DNA from: Bacteroidaceae bacterium
GTDB taxonomy: Bacteria; Bacteroidota; Bacteroidia; Bacteroidales; Bacteroidaceae
DNA: 64,000 nt
NCBI GenBank assembly: GCA_017470525.1
Contig: JAFUYM010000032.1
Span: forward strand, 1 to 64,000
Direction of reading: 5' to 3'
The notes under the pieces are model-generated. The model searched no databases, was not told the DNA's origin, and saw nothing but the letters and a program-made list of their open reading frames with translations. The position numbers and the translations under genes were made by a program. Positions 28,037 to 37,352 of this stretch are shown here, in pieces; position 1 is the first letter of the stretch; the number at the start of each line of letters is the position of its first letter.

Positions 28037-29401
28037 ATGAAAGTCAGACTATTATCAATGATGGTATGCACGTTGATGTGCATACCATCTTTTGCCAAGA
28101 AGACGGCTGACCTGTGGCCTGACGGCACGGAGATTGGCGAGTGGTTCAGACAAACGGAGCCTGTGGATGTGAAGGCTTTGGGCAAGAAGTATCGGGTGAC
28201 GGATTACGGTGTGGTGAACGATGGCAAACTGCACACGCAGGAGATGCAGGCACTGATTGACAAGGTGGCTGCCGACGGGGGCGGTCTGGTGGTGGTGCCC
28301 GAAGGAACGTACATGACCGGGGCATTGTTTTTCAAGCAGGGGGTGCATCTGCACATCTATGACGGCGGCACCCTGATGGGCAGCAGTGACCCCAGCGACT
28401 ACCCTATTTTGAAAACACGCATGGAGGGTGAGACCTGCCTCTATTATGCAGCCCTCATCAATGCGGACGGATTGGATGGCTTCACGATTTCAGGCAAAGG
28501 CACGATTGACGGCAACGGATTCACATACTGGAAGCACTTTTGGGAGCGCAGAAGTTGGAATCCGCGCTGCACGAACAAGGACGAGCAACGCCCACGGCTG
28601 GTGTATGTGAGCAACAGCAAGAACGTGCAGATTGAGGGGGTGAAGTTGCAAAACTCGGCTTTCTGGACGACACATATCTATCACAGCGAGAACGTGAAAC
28701 TGCTCCGTCTGCACATCTATTCGCCTGCCCAGCCCGTGAAGGCACCCAGCACGGATGCCATCGACCTCGACGTGGTGAAGAACATCTTGGTGAAGGACTG
28801 CTACATGAGCGTGAATGACGATGCGGTTGCCATCAAGGGGGGCAAGGGTCCTTACGCCGACTATTGGCGGACGACCTACAACGGCATCGACATCAACAAG
28901 TTTCCCGAGATGGTGGGTGACGGCGGCAATGAGAACATCATCATTGAGGACTGCGAGTATGGTTTCTGTCATGGTTGCCTGACATTGGGCAGTGAGTCGG
29001 TGTATGACCACAACATCATCCTCAGAAGAATCAAGGTGAACGAGGCAAATAACCTGCTGTGGCTGAAGATGCGTCCAGACACCCCACAACAGTATGAGTA
29101 TGTGACGGTTGAAGACATCGAAGGGAACGGAAAGAACTTCCTGCTGGTAGCTCCTTGGACTCAGTTCTATGACCTGAAGGGGCGTGAAAGTGTGCCGATG
29201 TCGTACTCTGACCACATCACCATGCGGAACATTGACTTCGATTGCAACGTGTTCTTCAACGTGAAGCAGCAGGAAGACCAGTATCATCTTAGCAACTTCA
29301 CCTTCGAAAATCTGACGGTTCGGGCTAAGAACAACGATTTCCACCCAGAATATGTGGAAAATTTCGTGGTGAAAAACGTGAAAGCCGAAAAAAAGCAGTA
29401 A
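28037..29401 (+). CDS. Family 28 glycoside hydrolase (polygalacturonase-like), secreted
   Basis: 454 residues with a signal peptide ending in PSFA (about residue 20). The right-handed beta-helix start YRVTDYGVVNDGKLHTQEMQ near 52-71 is characteristic of GH28. Catalytic-region motifs are present in altered form: STDAIDLD (238-245, versus NTDGID), VNDDAVAIKGG (259-269, versus DD), CHGCLTLGSE (311-320, versus GHG) and LKMRPDT (343-349, where RIK is usual). It probably cleaves a pectin-type or related acidic polysaccharide linkage. It starts one base after the HExxH gene, so the two are surely co-transcribed. Confidence 0.85.
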   Translation: MKVRLLSMMVCTLMCIPSFAKKTADLWPDGTEIGEWFRQTEPVDVKALGKKYRVTDYGVVNDGKLHTQEMQALIDKVAADGGGLVVVPEGTYMTGALFFKQGVHLHIYDGGTLMGSSDPSDYPILKTRMEGETCLYYAALINADGLDGFTISGKGTIDGNGFTYWKHFWERRSWNPRCTNKDEQRPRLVYVSNSKNVQIEGVKLQNSAFWTTHIYHSENVKLLRLHIYSPAQPVKAPSTDAIDLDVVKNILVKDCYMSVNDDAVAIKGGKGPYADYWRTTYNGIDINKFPEMVGDGGNENIIIEDCEYGFCHGCLTLGSESVYDHNIILRRIKVNEANNLLWLKMRPDTPQQYEYVTVEDIEGNGKNFLLVAPWTQFYDLKGRESVPMSYSDHITMRNIDFDCNVFFNVKQQEDQYHLSNFTFENLTVRAKNNDFHPEYVENFVVKNVKAEKKQ

Positions 29402-29406
29402 CTTTG
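29399..29406 (+). promoter_or_regulatory. Putative -7 element for the AspT-type transporter gene
   Basis: TAACTTTG fits TAnnTTTG and overlaps the TAA stop of the preceding gene; the start codon at 29434 is 28 bp further on. No good -33 TTTG is found at the right distance, so this is moderate to weak. Confidence 0.4.
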
Positions 29407-29433
29407 CAGCCTCAAAAGAATCAGTAAGACAAC

Positions 29434-31143
29434 ATGGATTGGTTGATTGAATTATTTACGACGGGTGGCGGCGTGGCACATACGGTGATTCTGTATGCGG
29501 GCGTCATTGCTTTGGGTGTGTTTCTTGGCAACAAGATTAAGTTTGGAAGTGTCTCGCTGGGTGTGACATGGATTCTTTTTGTGGGAATCTTGGCTGGCGA
29601 CCTGCTGATGCGTGGAGGAATCAAGGAGAACACTGCGGTCATCAATTTCATTCAAGACTTCGGACTCATCTTGTTCGTGTTCAGCATCGGTCTGCAAGTC
29701 GGTCCATCCTTCTTCACCTCATTGAAGCAGGGAGGACTGAAAGCGAATGGCGTGGCTGCAGGTGTGGTTTTGCTCAACATTGCGGTGATGCTTGCCATCT
29801 ACTACGGATTCCGCAATGTCATTCCCGCTGTGGATAACCTGCCCATGATGGTCGGCACTTTATGTGGGGCCGTAACGAACACCCCTGGTCTTGGTGCTGC
29901 CAATGCCGCTTTGGAACAAATCAATCAGATTCATCCATTCGAGGGTGGTGTGCCTGTCATTGCCAATGGTTACGCTTGTGCCTACCCTCTTGCTGTCGTG
30001 GGCATCATTGGCAGCATCATCCTCATCCGCATCATCTTCAAGGTGAACTTCCAGAAAGAGGAGGAGCACTTCAACAAGAAGAACAACAAGGAGGCGGTGA
30101 AGCCTCATCTGATGACGGTGAAGGTGTTCAACCCTGCCATTGCCGACAAGAGCATCCTGCAAGTGAGAGGCTTCATCGGCAGAGACTTCGTTTGTTCCCG
30201 TATGCTGCATAACGGACATGTGGTTGTGCCCAACAAGGAGACCTTGCTGAATGTGGATGACAAACTCTACATCGTCTGTGCCGAGGAGGATGCCGCTGCC
30301 ATCGTGGCGTTCATCGGTCCTGAAGTGGAGGTCGAATGGGACGAGCAGGATGTGCCAATGGCTTCACGGAAACATACTGTAACCAAGGAAGACATCAACG
30401 GAAAGACCCTCGGAAGTCTGCACCCCAGTTCGATGTACGGTGTCAACGTGACACGCCTGTATCGCTCTGGTATCGAGTTGTTTGCCAGTCCAAGTGTGAT
30501 TCTGCAAGTGGGTGATATCCTGACTGTGGTAGGTCCTGAAGATGCCGTTGACCGCTTTGCCAACCGAATCGGTGACAAGAAGCAACAACTGGACAAGCCT
30601 AACCTGTTGACGCTCTTCGTGGGCATCCTCGTGGGTATCATCTTCGGTATGCTGCCTATCAACATCCCTGGCATGTCAATGCCTGTGAAGTTAGGTTTGG
30701 CAGGTGGTCCGCTTATCATCGCCATTTTATTAGGACGCTTCGGCTATAAACTGAAACTTGTGGCTTACACCACCAACTCTGCGTCGCTGATGATTCGAGA
30801 CATCGGTTTGGTGCTGTTCTTGGCAAGTGTGGGCATCAAAGCAGGTGGCAACTTCGTCGATACGGTGATGAACGGTGGCATCCATTATGTTTGGATTGGA
30901 TTCCTCATCACGGTGATACCGCTGATTGCGATGGGCATCTTTGCACGTATGAAGTGGAAGATGAACTACTTCCTGCTGATGGGTATCATGAGCGGCGCAA
31001 CAACGGATCCACCAGCATTGGCATTCAGCACCTCCAATGCCAACAATGGCATCCCATCTGTCGGATATTCAACGGTTTATCCACTTTCCATGTTCCTGCG
31101 CATCATCACGGCGCAAGTCATCATCCTACTCTTATGCAGTTAA
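29434..31143 (+). CDS. AspT/YidE-type transporter with two TrkA-C domains
   Basis: 569 residues. Two hydrophobic halves with a repeated motif: [13 protein letters not shown] near 150 in the first and [12 protein letters not shown] near 525 in the second, as in the aspartate-alanine antiporter family and its YidE/YbjL relatives. Between them, about 215-390, two RCK/TrkA-C regulatory domains are seen ([40 protein letters not shown]). It is an inner-membrane carrier, probably for a dicarboxylate or amino acid; the substrate is unproved. The last 10 bases overlap the next gene. Confidence 0.85.
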   Translation: MDWLIELFTTGGGVAHTVILYAGVIALGVFLGNKIKFGSVSLGVTWILFVGILAGDLLMRGGIKENTAVINFIQDFGLILFVFSIGLQVGPSFFTSLKQGGLKANGVAAGVVLLNIAVMLAIYYGFRNVIPAVDNLPMMVGTLCGAVTNTPGLGAANAALEQINQIHPFEGGVPVIANGYACAYPLAVVGIIGSIILIRIIFKVNFQKEEEHFNKKNNKEAVKPHLMTVKVFNPAIADKSILQVRGFIGRDFVCSRMLHNGHVVVPNKETLLNVDDKLYIVCAEEDAAAIVAFIGPEVEVEWDEQDVPMASRKHTVTKEDINGKTLGSLHPSSMYGVNVTRLYRSGIELFASPSVILQVGDILTVVGPEDAVDRFANRIGDKKQQLDKPNLLTLFVGILVGIIFGMLPINIPGMSMPVKLGLAGGPLIIAILLGRFGYKLKLVAYTTNSASLMIRDIGLVLFLASVGIKAGGNFVDTVMNGGIHYVWIGFLITVIPLIAMGIFARMKWKMNYFLLMGIMSGATTDPPALAFSTSNANNGIPSVGYSTVYPLSMFLRIITAQVIILLLCS

Positions 31144-31841
31144 ACATCCATGAGATATTAGATACTCTCGTGCAGTCAGCAGACTTACCTCTGTTGGCTG
31201 CATTTGTACTGGGTGTGCTGGTGGCACTCAATCCTTGCCAACTTGCCATCAGCGTGTCGGCATTGGCTTACGAATACCGCAACGGCAAGCGACTGATGGA
31301 TGGGTTGGTGTATGCGTTGGGACGAAGCATCACCTATACGGTACTGGGATGGGTAACCATGTGTCTGATAGGCGGCGGCAGCAATGTGGCAGGTTTGCAG
31401 CATGTGCTTTCATTGGCTGAAGTAGTCGTTCCTTACGTGCTGATTGCCATTGGATTGTATCTCATCTTCAGAGCCTTTCACCGCCATCACCATGACGGAG
31501 AGAACTGCCACAACAGCGGCAAAATCATCAAACGGAACGGACCGCTCGGCTCATTGGTGCTGGGCATGACACTGGCTTTTGCCTTCTGTCCCGAAAGTGC
31601 TATTTTCTACTTTGGCATGATGATACCCCTGAGCATTTCCTGCAATGTTGGTGCCATGGTACCTTTGGTTTTCGGACTTTCGGCAAGCATTCCCGTGGTC
31701 GTGATAGCATGGCTGATGCACAAAGCGGTGAATGGTGCAGAAAGAATGAGCCGTGGCTTTGAGTATTTCCAGCAAATGCTGAATGGTGTCACAGGCTTTC
31801 TTTTTATCGCCATCGCCATCCTATTGTTGGCACAAAATTGA
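31134..31841 (+). CDS. DsbD/CcdA-like polytopic membrane protein with a histidine-rich loop
   Basis: 235 residues from ATG 31134, which overlaps the end of the previous gene by 10 bp; a longer in-frame ORF from 30891 lies wholly inside that gene and is rejected. About six membrane spans. Two cysteines in NPCQLA (about 28) and CPESAIFY (about 148) occupy places typical of DsbD/CcdA electron carriers. Between them is [11 protein letters not shown] near 118-128, a likely metal-binding loop. Annotators often name such Bacteroidetes proteins cytochrome c biogenesis or ArsG-like. Either thiol-electron transfer or metal efflux is possible. Confidence 0.65.
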   Translation: MQLNIHEILDTLVQSADLPLLAAFVLGVLVALNPCQLAISVSALAYEYRNGKRLMDGLVYALGRSITYTVLGWVTMCLIGGGSNVAGLQHVLSLAEVVVPYVLIAIGLYLIFRAFHRHHHDGENCHNSGKIIKRNGPLGSLVLGMTLAFAFCPESAIFYFGMMIPLSISCNVGAMVPLVFGLSASIPVVVIAWLMHKAVNGAERMSRGFEYFQQMLNGVTGFLFIAIAILLLAQN

Positions 31842-31941
31842 ATAATTAAACAACTTTAAGAATACAAAACGCCAATAAATGATTTTTTTGTGCTACCTTC
31901 GCATCAAAATCAAGGCAAAAAACGCCTGACACATCACCATC

Positions 31942-32721
31942 ATGGTCGAAGAAGAAGATAAACAACACCTGCAAGAAGAGTATTCAGGGAAAAGCGCAAT
32001 GCAACTGATGCGCGAACTCCTGCGTCTTCTCCTTGTTTTAATCTGGCGATTCATCGTCTGGCTTTTCAAGAAAATCTTGAAGGGCATCCTGTGGTTGCTG
32101 GAAACGATTCAAGACGGATGGGAAAGGCTGGATGAGTGGTGGCACGACAACAGCACTCAGGAGAAAGTAGCCAAGACCAAAGCATGGCTCAAGATGGCAG
32201 TCAAGACGTTTGGCAGATGGTGTGTCATTGCCGCCCATGCAACAGCCAAAGGCACTGTCATTGGGGCGAAAGCCACATGGAAGGGGCTGAAAATTGCGAC
32301 AAAAGCCACCATCAAAGGCATTACCATCGCCATCAAAGCGACCATCGAAGGCATCATCCACCTGCGCCCGACCATCAAGAAGATAGGTCAAGGCATTGTC
32401 AAAGGCGCCAAAGCGACGGTGGCTTGGATGAAGCGATGCAGACGCGGCATGAAACTCTCTCGCATCAGGCGGAAACGTGCTTACCAAGCCTTCAAGAGAA
32501 ACGGAGGCGTGAAAGGTGCCATCGTCAACACCTCACGCAACGTCAAAAACAACATTGAAAGATTCATGGAGGAAGACCAGGAGGAGGCTGCTCCCGATGC
32601 CGTGACGGAGGATGACCTCATGGAGGAAACGCTGGAAGAAGGAGCCAATGGTGGCAAGAGAAGCATGAAAATCGGGAAGACCTTCATGTCGCATGCCAAG
32701 AACTTTATGGACGTAGAATAA
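31942..32721 (+). CDS. Unknown basic protein with membrane segment and four 11-residue repeats
   Basis: 259 residues. After an acidic start, residues 21-54 are strongly hydrophobic with scattered basic residues (LLRLLLVLIWRFIVWLFKK), a membrane span or interfacial helix. Residues 100-143 are four tandem 11-mers: ATAKGTVIGAK, ATWKGLKIATK, ATIKGITIAIK, ATIEGIIHLRP, predicted to form an amphipathic helix of the 11/3 type seen in lipid-binding proteins. A basic stretch (KRCRRGMKLSRIRRKRAYQ) follows, then an acidic tail. It lies 22 bp upstream of an MscS channel gene and is probably co-transcribed with it. No family recognised. Confidence 0.6.
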   Translation: MVEEEDKQHLQEEYSGKSAMQLMRELLRLLLVLIWRFIVWLFKKILKGILWLLETIQDGWERLDEWWHDNSTQEKVAKTKAWLKMAVKTFGRWCVIAAHATAKGTVIGAKATWKGLKIATKATIKGITIAIKATIEGIIHLRPTIKKIGQGIVKGAKATVAWMKRCRRGMKLSRIRRKRAYQAFKRNGGVKGAIVNTSRNVKNNIERFMEEDQEEAAPDAVTEDDLMEETLEEGANGGKRSMKIGKTFMSHAKNFMDVE

Positions 32722-32743
32722 AACCATCGACACAAAGACAACC

Positions 32744-35287
32744 GTGAAAAAGATTCTTTTTACATTACTGCTCCTCATGACGGCAACGCTACCGAGCCAT
32801 GCCGTGCTCAAGGAGAAAGACCTCGGAAAGACCCTGCACGTCCTTCGCCTCGAACTCTACAGCAAATGGGTGAGGCAAAAGGAACGGATGAAGCAGATGG
32901 AAGAGCGCAACAAGGCTCAACATCAGAAGTTGGTCAGCATCATGGAACGCAGCGAAACCACCAGCCTCATTCTCTATTCTCAGGGACAAGATTTCACTTT
33001 TGATATCGCATACGCATGTCAAGAAGCAACGACCTTGTATCAGGAACTGAAAAGCAGCACGATTCCATACGACCAAATCAGGACATACATCGAAACGGAG
33101 ATTGCCAATTACGACAGTCTGATATACTCACTGAAGCAAATCGAACCCGCCATCATTGATGCCAGTGAAAAAGCGGCAGACAGACACCCGGCACCCCATT
33201 CCCTCTTCAAGGAAAAGAATGAGGAAAACAGTCCTCTGATGCTGGATGCCCAAGGCATGAACGACCGCGCCATGTGCATCAACTACGCCAAGGTGCTGCG
33301 CCAGAACATGATACAGACCTTGAAGATTCTGGAGAAAGACAACCGCCACTACACCGACCTCTACATCCGTGTGGAACGGCTGAACGACTATGCCCAGAAG
33401 AAATACACGACATTACAGCAAAGCATCTTCATCAATCCCGGAACCAATTACTTCCAGATTCTGTCAAGGATTCCCCGTCAGTGGGAACGAATGAAAGAAG
33501 ATTTCAGCACCAAGTACAAGCCATTGGAGGAAAAAAGCAGCAACGGGAAATCCCGCGTGTATAAATCCGAGTGGAGAGGTCCCATCGTACTGTTTTCCAG
33601 CATCTTCATGCTCGTCTATATCCTTGGTGGCTCCATCTTGAGCAACGTGATTCTGCGATGGCTCGTCCCCAAACGGTTCCGCACCGAGAAGTTCAAGCAG
33701 AAACGCGGCATCCTCATCATCGCCCTTGCCGTGCTCCTTTTTGCCATAGCCGTAATGGTGGTGCGCTCATTCATCCACCACAACCTGATGCTGATGGCAA
33801 CCAGCCTCATGATAGAAATGGCATGGCTGGTCGAGGCTATCTACGTGTCGCTCATCATTCGTCTGAATGGCAGCCAAATCAAGGAGGGCGCCAAGATATA
33901 TGCACCATTCATTCTGATGTCGATGATTGTCATCTGTTTCCGAATCACATTGATTCCCAACACATTGGTCAACATCATCTTTCCCCCCATCCTGTTGCTG
34001 TTCACCATCTGGCAATCCTTCATGCTGAAGAAATGCTGGAAGCATGTGCCGACAAGCGATGCCACCTACTGCTCCATCTCCCTGTTCGCCATGTTTGCCT
34101 CCTGCATCCTCTCATGGATTGGCTTCACACTGATGGCTGTGCAGATTATCGTGTGGTGGACATTCCAGTTGGCTGCCATTGCCACCATCACCTGCTGCTA
34201 CGACCTGATGGAAATGTACGAGAACCGCATCCTCTGCAGGCGCATCAAGAAAGCATACGGCGATGCCGTGAAGGAAGACGACATCAGATTCAGAATGAAG
34301 CGGGGTGATTTCGTTGACCAGACCTGGGTGTACGACTTTGTCAACCGTGCGGTAGTGCCCGTTTGCTCGGTCTTCTCCGTCACACTCTGCATCTACTGGG
34401 CAGCCGAAATCTTCGACCTCCGCCACCTCTGCATGACCTGGTTCGTGAAAGAAATCAGCATACCCAGATTGCTGTCGGCATCAGCCTTCAAGATCAGCAT
34501 CATTGCGGCAATGTTCTTCATTTTCAAATACATCAACTATCTGGTGCGTTCGTCGTGGTTCAAATATCGCCGCAAGAAGAAGAACAAAGACTTCAATGCC
34601 ACCCTGTCCAAGAACATCATCGGACTGATTATCTGGGGCATCTACATCATCACCGTGTTCCTCATGCTTGATGTGCCAAGCACAGGCATCGCTGTCGTGA
34701 CAGGCGGTCTTTCCACAGGTATGGGTTTCGCCTCCAAGAGCCTGCTGGAGAACTTCTTCTACGGCATCTCCCTCATGTCGGGTCGTGTGCGTGTGGGCGA
34801 CTATATCGAATGTGACGGCATGACAGGAAAAGTGGAGAGCATCACCTACCAAAGCACACAAATCACCACGTTGGACGGCAGTGTCGTTGCCATTCTCAAC
34901 TCCGACCTCTTCAGCAAGAACTTCAAAAACCTGACACGCAACCACCAGTATGAACGCCTGACCATTCCGTTCGGTGTGGCATACGGCACACAGGTTGATG
35001 CCGTGAGAAAGATGATTGTCGAAGGCATCAAGACACTCTGCAAGAAGACCCCCGACGGCAGAGAAATCGTCACCCCCAAGCACCCCATCCTGGTTGCATT
35101 TTCCGATTTCGGAGCCAGCAGCATCGACTTGAAACTGGTTGTATGGGTGCTCGTTGACCAGAAGATTTCCTTCACCGCACAAGCGAAGGAAAAAATCTAT
35201 CAAGTGCTTAACGAAAACAACATCGAGATTCCGTTCCCGCAACAGGACATTTATATCAGAAGTATTACAAAAACAGAGCAGAACTGA
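32744..35287 (+). CDS. Large MscS-family mechanosensitive channel
   Basis: 847 residues from a GTG start that gives a clean signal peptide (KKILFTLLLLMTATLPSHA). A long periplasmic helical domain (about 25-270) is followed by several membrane spans between about 280 and 660. The MscS pore and beta domain lie near 645-760: STGIAVVTGGLSTGMGFASK, ENFFYGISLM, RVRVGDYIECDGMTGKVESI and TTLDGSVVAILNSDLF. The C-terminal cytosolic domain ends about 845. The large periplasmic part makes it MscK/YbdG-like in size rather than minimal MscS. It should release solutes on hypo-osmotic shock. Confidence 0.9.
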   Translation: MKKILFTLLLLMTATLPSHAVLKEKDLGKTLHVLRLELYSKWVRQKERMKQMEERNKAQHQKLVSIMERSETTSLILYSQGQDFTFDIAYACQEATTLYQELKSSTIPYDQIRTYIETEIANYDSLIYSLKQIEPAIIDASEKAADRHPAPHSLFKEKNEENSPLMLDAQGMNDRAMCINYAKVLRQNMIQTLKILEKDNRHYTDLYIRVERLNDYAQKKYTTLQQSIFINPGTNYFQILSRIPRQWERMKEDFSTKYKPLEEKSSNGKSRVYKSEWRGPIVLFSSIFMLVYILGGSILSNVILRWLVPKRFRTEKFKQKRGILIIALAVLLFAIAVMVVRSFIHHNLMLMATSLMIEMAWLVEAIYVSLIIRLNGSQIKEGAKIYAPFILMSMIVICFRITLIPNTLVNIIFPPILLLFTIWQSFMLKKCWKHVPTSDATYCSISLFAMFASCILSWIGFTLMAVQIIVWWTFQLAAIATITCCYDLMEMYENRILCRRIKKAYGDAVKEDDIRFRMKRGDFVDQTWVYDFVNRAVVPVCSVFSVTLCIYWAAEIFDLRHLCMTWFVKEISIPRLLSASAFKISIIAAMFFIFKYINYLVRSSWFKYRRKKKNKDFNATLSKNIIGLIIWGIYIITVFLMLDVPSTGIAVVTGGLSTGMGFASKSLLENFFYGISLMSGRVRVGDYIECDGMTGKVESITYQSTQITTLDGSVVAILNSDLFSKNFKNLTRNHQYERLTIPFGVAYGTQVDAVRKMIVEGIKTLCKKTPDGREIVTPKHPILVAFSDFGASSIDLKLVVWVLVDQKISFTAQAKEKIYQVLNENNIEIPFPQQDIYIRSITKTEQN

Positions 35288-35361
35288 CACTGAAAACAAA
35301 AAAATCACACTCTTTTGATAAAAAAAACGTCAAATGTAGCGGACAAACAAAAAAAAAGTGT

Positions 35362-35369
35362 TACTTTTG
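35362..35369 (+). promoter_or_regulatory. Putative -7 element for the TonB gene
   Basis: TACTTTTG matches TAnnTTTG about 95 bp before the ATG at 35464. The 176-bp spacer from 35288 is AT-rich and shows no other structure. No strong -33 box. Confidence 0.45.
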
Positions 35370-35463
35370 CCTCGAATCAGCGAACGGGTATGCCCTTTCA
35401 TCCTAAAAAAGGGGTGCTCGACACTGCTTCAAGACTCGGACAACTAAAAAATAAATATAATCT

Positions 35464-36180
35464 ATGGAAGTAAAAAAATCGAAAAAAGCAGACCTCGAAG
35501 GTACCAAGGGTACCGGACTGCTCATCGGCTACATCGTAGCCCTGTCTGCTATGTTTGCATGCTTCGAGTTCACCACTCGTACGTATGAGGAGACAGATGT
35601 GGTCTATGCCACCACATCGTATGTGTCTGAGGAGGAAGTCATTCCTATCACTCAGCCAATCTTCACCGCAGCACCACCTCCACCAGCAGAGACTCCTGCC
35701 GTGGCAGAAATCCTCGACATCGTGGACAACAACACCGAAATCGAAGAGGAAAAGATTGAGACTTCAGAGGACACTCACGAGGCACAGTCTGGTCCTTCAG
35801 CCCCAGTTCACAGCGGTCCCGCTATGGCAATGCCAGGTCCCGTGATGGAAGAGAACGACGAAGGCGAAATCTTCGAGGTGGTAGAACAGAACCCATCCTT
35901 CCCAGGTGGCGACAAGGCACTGATGGAGTGGTTGCACAAAAACCTCAAGTACCCATCTTATGCTCAGGAGAACAACATCCAGGGTCGTGTGATGGTACAG
36001 TTCGTGGTCAACAAGGACGGTTCAATCGTGGAGCCAAAGGTTCTTCGCGCCGTTGACCCATCGCTCGACAAAGAAGCCATGCGCGTAGTGCAGGCAATGC
36101 CTAAGTGGATTCCTGGCAAACAGCGTGGTAAGAATGTACGTGTACGTTTCACTCTCCCAGTCACATTCCGACTCCAGTAA
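35464..36180 (+). CDS. tonB: TonB-family energy-transducing protein
   Basis: 238 residues. One membrane span near 18-36 (GLLIGYIVALSAMFACF), a proline-rich and acidic periplasmic linker (TAAPPPPAETPA, about 75-120), and a C-terminal TonB domain (about 150-238: FPGGDKALMEWLHKNLKYPS, GRVMVQFVVNKDGSIVEPKV, MPKWIPGKQRGKNVRVRFT). It would link the proton-driven ExbB/ExbD complex, encoded 2.3 kb downstream, to SusC-type receptors such as those in this window. A terminator follows the stop. Confidence 0.9.
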   Translation: MEVKKSKKADLEGTKGTGLLIGYIVALSAMFACFEFTTRTYEETDVVYATTSYVSEEEVIPITQPIFTAAPPPPAETPAVAEILDIVDNNTEIEEEKIETSEDTHEAQSGPSAPVHSGPAMAMPGPVMEENDEGEIFEVVEQNPSFPGGDKALMEWLHKNLKYPSYAQENNIQGRVMVQFVVNKDGSIVEPKVLRAVDPSLDKEAMRVVQAMPKWIPGKQRGKNVRVRFTLPVTFRLQ

Positions 36181-36203
36181 ACGAACACAGCCTTCATAAA
36201 CAG

Positions 36204-36248
36204 ATGAGGATGCGTCATAAGAAAAGGCACATCCTCATTTTTTATTTT
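36204..36248 (+). terminator. Rho-independent terminator after the TonB gene
   Basis: ATGAGGATG at 36204-36212 pairs with CATCCTCAT at 36230-36238, a 9-bp stem with a 17-base loop, followed by a T-rich tract. Confidence 0.8.
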
Positions 36249-36254
36249 ATGCCT

Positions 36255-36331
36255 CAAAAACGGACTGCTCCAGTCCGATGCATCGGACTGGAGCAGTGCG
36301 GCACGTCGGACTGGAGCAGTCCGAAAGAGAG
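36255..36331 (-). repeat. Three-unit palindromic array (element A, copy 2, inverted)
   Basis: Units at 36261-36277, 36283-36300 and 36306-36323 are built on CGGACTG-GAG-CAGTCCG (with one G/C variant). As reverse complement it shares both ends with the array at 24881-24957, including CCTCTCTTTCGGACTGCTCC, while the middle unit runs in the opposite sense. It lies between the TonB terminator and the polyprenyl synthase gene. Confidence 0.85.
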
Positions 36332-36382
36332 GCACTGAAACTGTTGGATTTTCACTTCACAAGCATTCCTATATATATAAAT

Positions 36383-37351
36383 ATGTATAGCATTACAGAA
36401 CTCACAGAAAAAATCAACGCAGAGGTTGACAGGATTCAGTACAATGCCGAACCGAGAAATCTCTACGAACCCATCCGCTACATCCTCTCCATCGGCGGGA
36501 AGCGCATCCGTCCCCTGCTCATGCTGATGGGCTACAACCTCTATCGGGACGATGTCGATGCCATCATGAACAATGCGCTGGCACTGGAGACCTACCACAA
36601 CTTCACATTGCTGCACGACGACCTGATGGACAAGAGCGACATGAGGCGCGGAAACCCTACCGTCCACAAGAAGTGGAACGACAACACAGCCATCCTTTCG
36701 GGCGACACCATGCTCATCATGGCATACCAACTGTTCAACAGGGGAACGCTGAACGATGCCGCATGGACCGCCTTCATCGAGGCAACCCTCGGTGTGTGTG
36801 AAGGGCAGCAATACGACATCGACTTCGAGACCCGCAATGACGTGACGGAAGCAGAATACATGGAGATGATTCGTCTGAAGACCTCTCTGCTGCTGGGCTA
36901 TGCACTGAAAATCGGTGCTTTGCTGGGAGGTGCCGACCCTGAGGATGTGAACCATCTCTATGAGTTTGGGGAAAAGATGGGACTTGCCTACCAACTGCAA
37001 GACGACCTGCTCGACGTGTATGGTGACCCGACGAAATTCCAGAAGAAACTGGGTGGCGACATTGTAGATAACAAAAAGACATTCATGCTCATCAACGCAC
37101 TGCAACTTGCCAACGCAGAACAGAAAGCGGAACTGGAGCGGTGGATTGCCACAACCGATGGTGACTCTGCCCAGAAAATTGCAGCCGTTACACATATATA
37201 TAATATAATAGGCATTGACAAACTGGCACAGCAGAAGATTGAGGAACTGTTTGCCGAGTCGCTCAAAAGCCTCGACTGCGTGAAAGTGGCAGAAGAGAAG
37301 AAAGCAGGACTCCGTGCCTTTGCCGACAAACTGCTCGGAAGGAAGTATTAA
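36383..37351 (+). CDS. Polyprenyl (geranylgeranyl/farnesyl-type) diphosphate synthase
   Basis: 322 residues from ATG 36383; the longer frame from 36278 runs through the palindromic repeat and is rejected. Chain-elongating trans-prenyltransferase: GGKRIRPLLMLM near 36-47, first aspartate-rich motif LLHDDLMDKSDMRRG near 76-90, second LAYQLQDDLLDVYGD near 200-214, with KKTFMLINAL following. Makes isoprenoid diphosphates for quinone or undecaprenol pathways; the exact chain length is not readable with confidence. The next gene starts 2 bp after the stop. Confidence 0.92.
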   Translation: MYSITELTEKINAEVDRIQYNAEPRNLYEPIRYILSIGGKRIRPLLMLMGYNLYRDDVDAIMNNALALETYHNFTLLHDDLMDKSDMRRGNPTVHKKWNDNTAILSGDTMLIMAYQLFNRGTLNDAAWTAFIEATLGVCEGQQYDIDFETRNDVTEAEYMEMIRLKTSLLLGYALKIGALLGGADPEDVNHLYEFGEKMGLAYQLQDDLLDVYGDPTKFQKKLGGDIVDNKKTFMLINALQLANAEQKAELERWIATTDGDSAQKIAAVTHIYNIIGIDKLAQQKIEELFAESLKSLDCVKVAEEKKAGLRAFADKLLGRKY

Positions 37352-37352
37352 G

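Noticed and set aside
30891..31133. Longer start for the DsbD-like protein
   Set aside because: It would be encoded inside the AspT-type gene in another frame and replaces a clean hydrophobic start by a soluble one.
33571..34308. 245-codon + strand ORF inside the MscS gene
   Set aside because: It overlaps the MscS gene in a different frame and has the H/Q/R-rich composition of a shadow.
36278..36382. N-terminal extension of the polyprenyl synthase
   Set aside because: It is translated repeat sequence; MYSITELTEKI at 36383 is the natural start.
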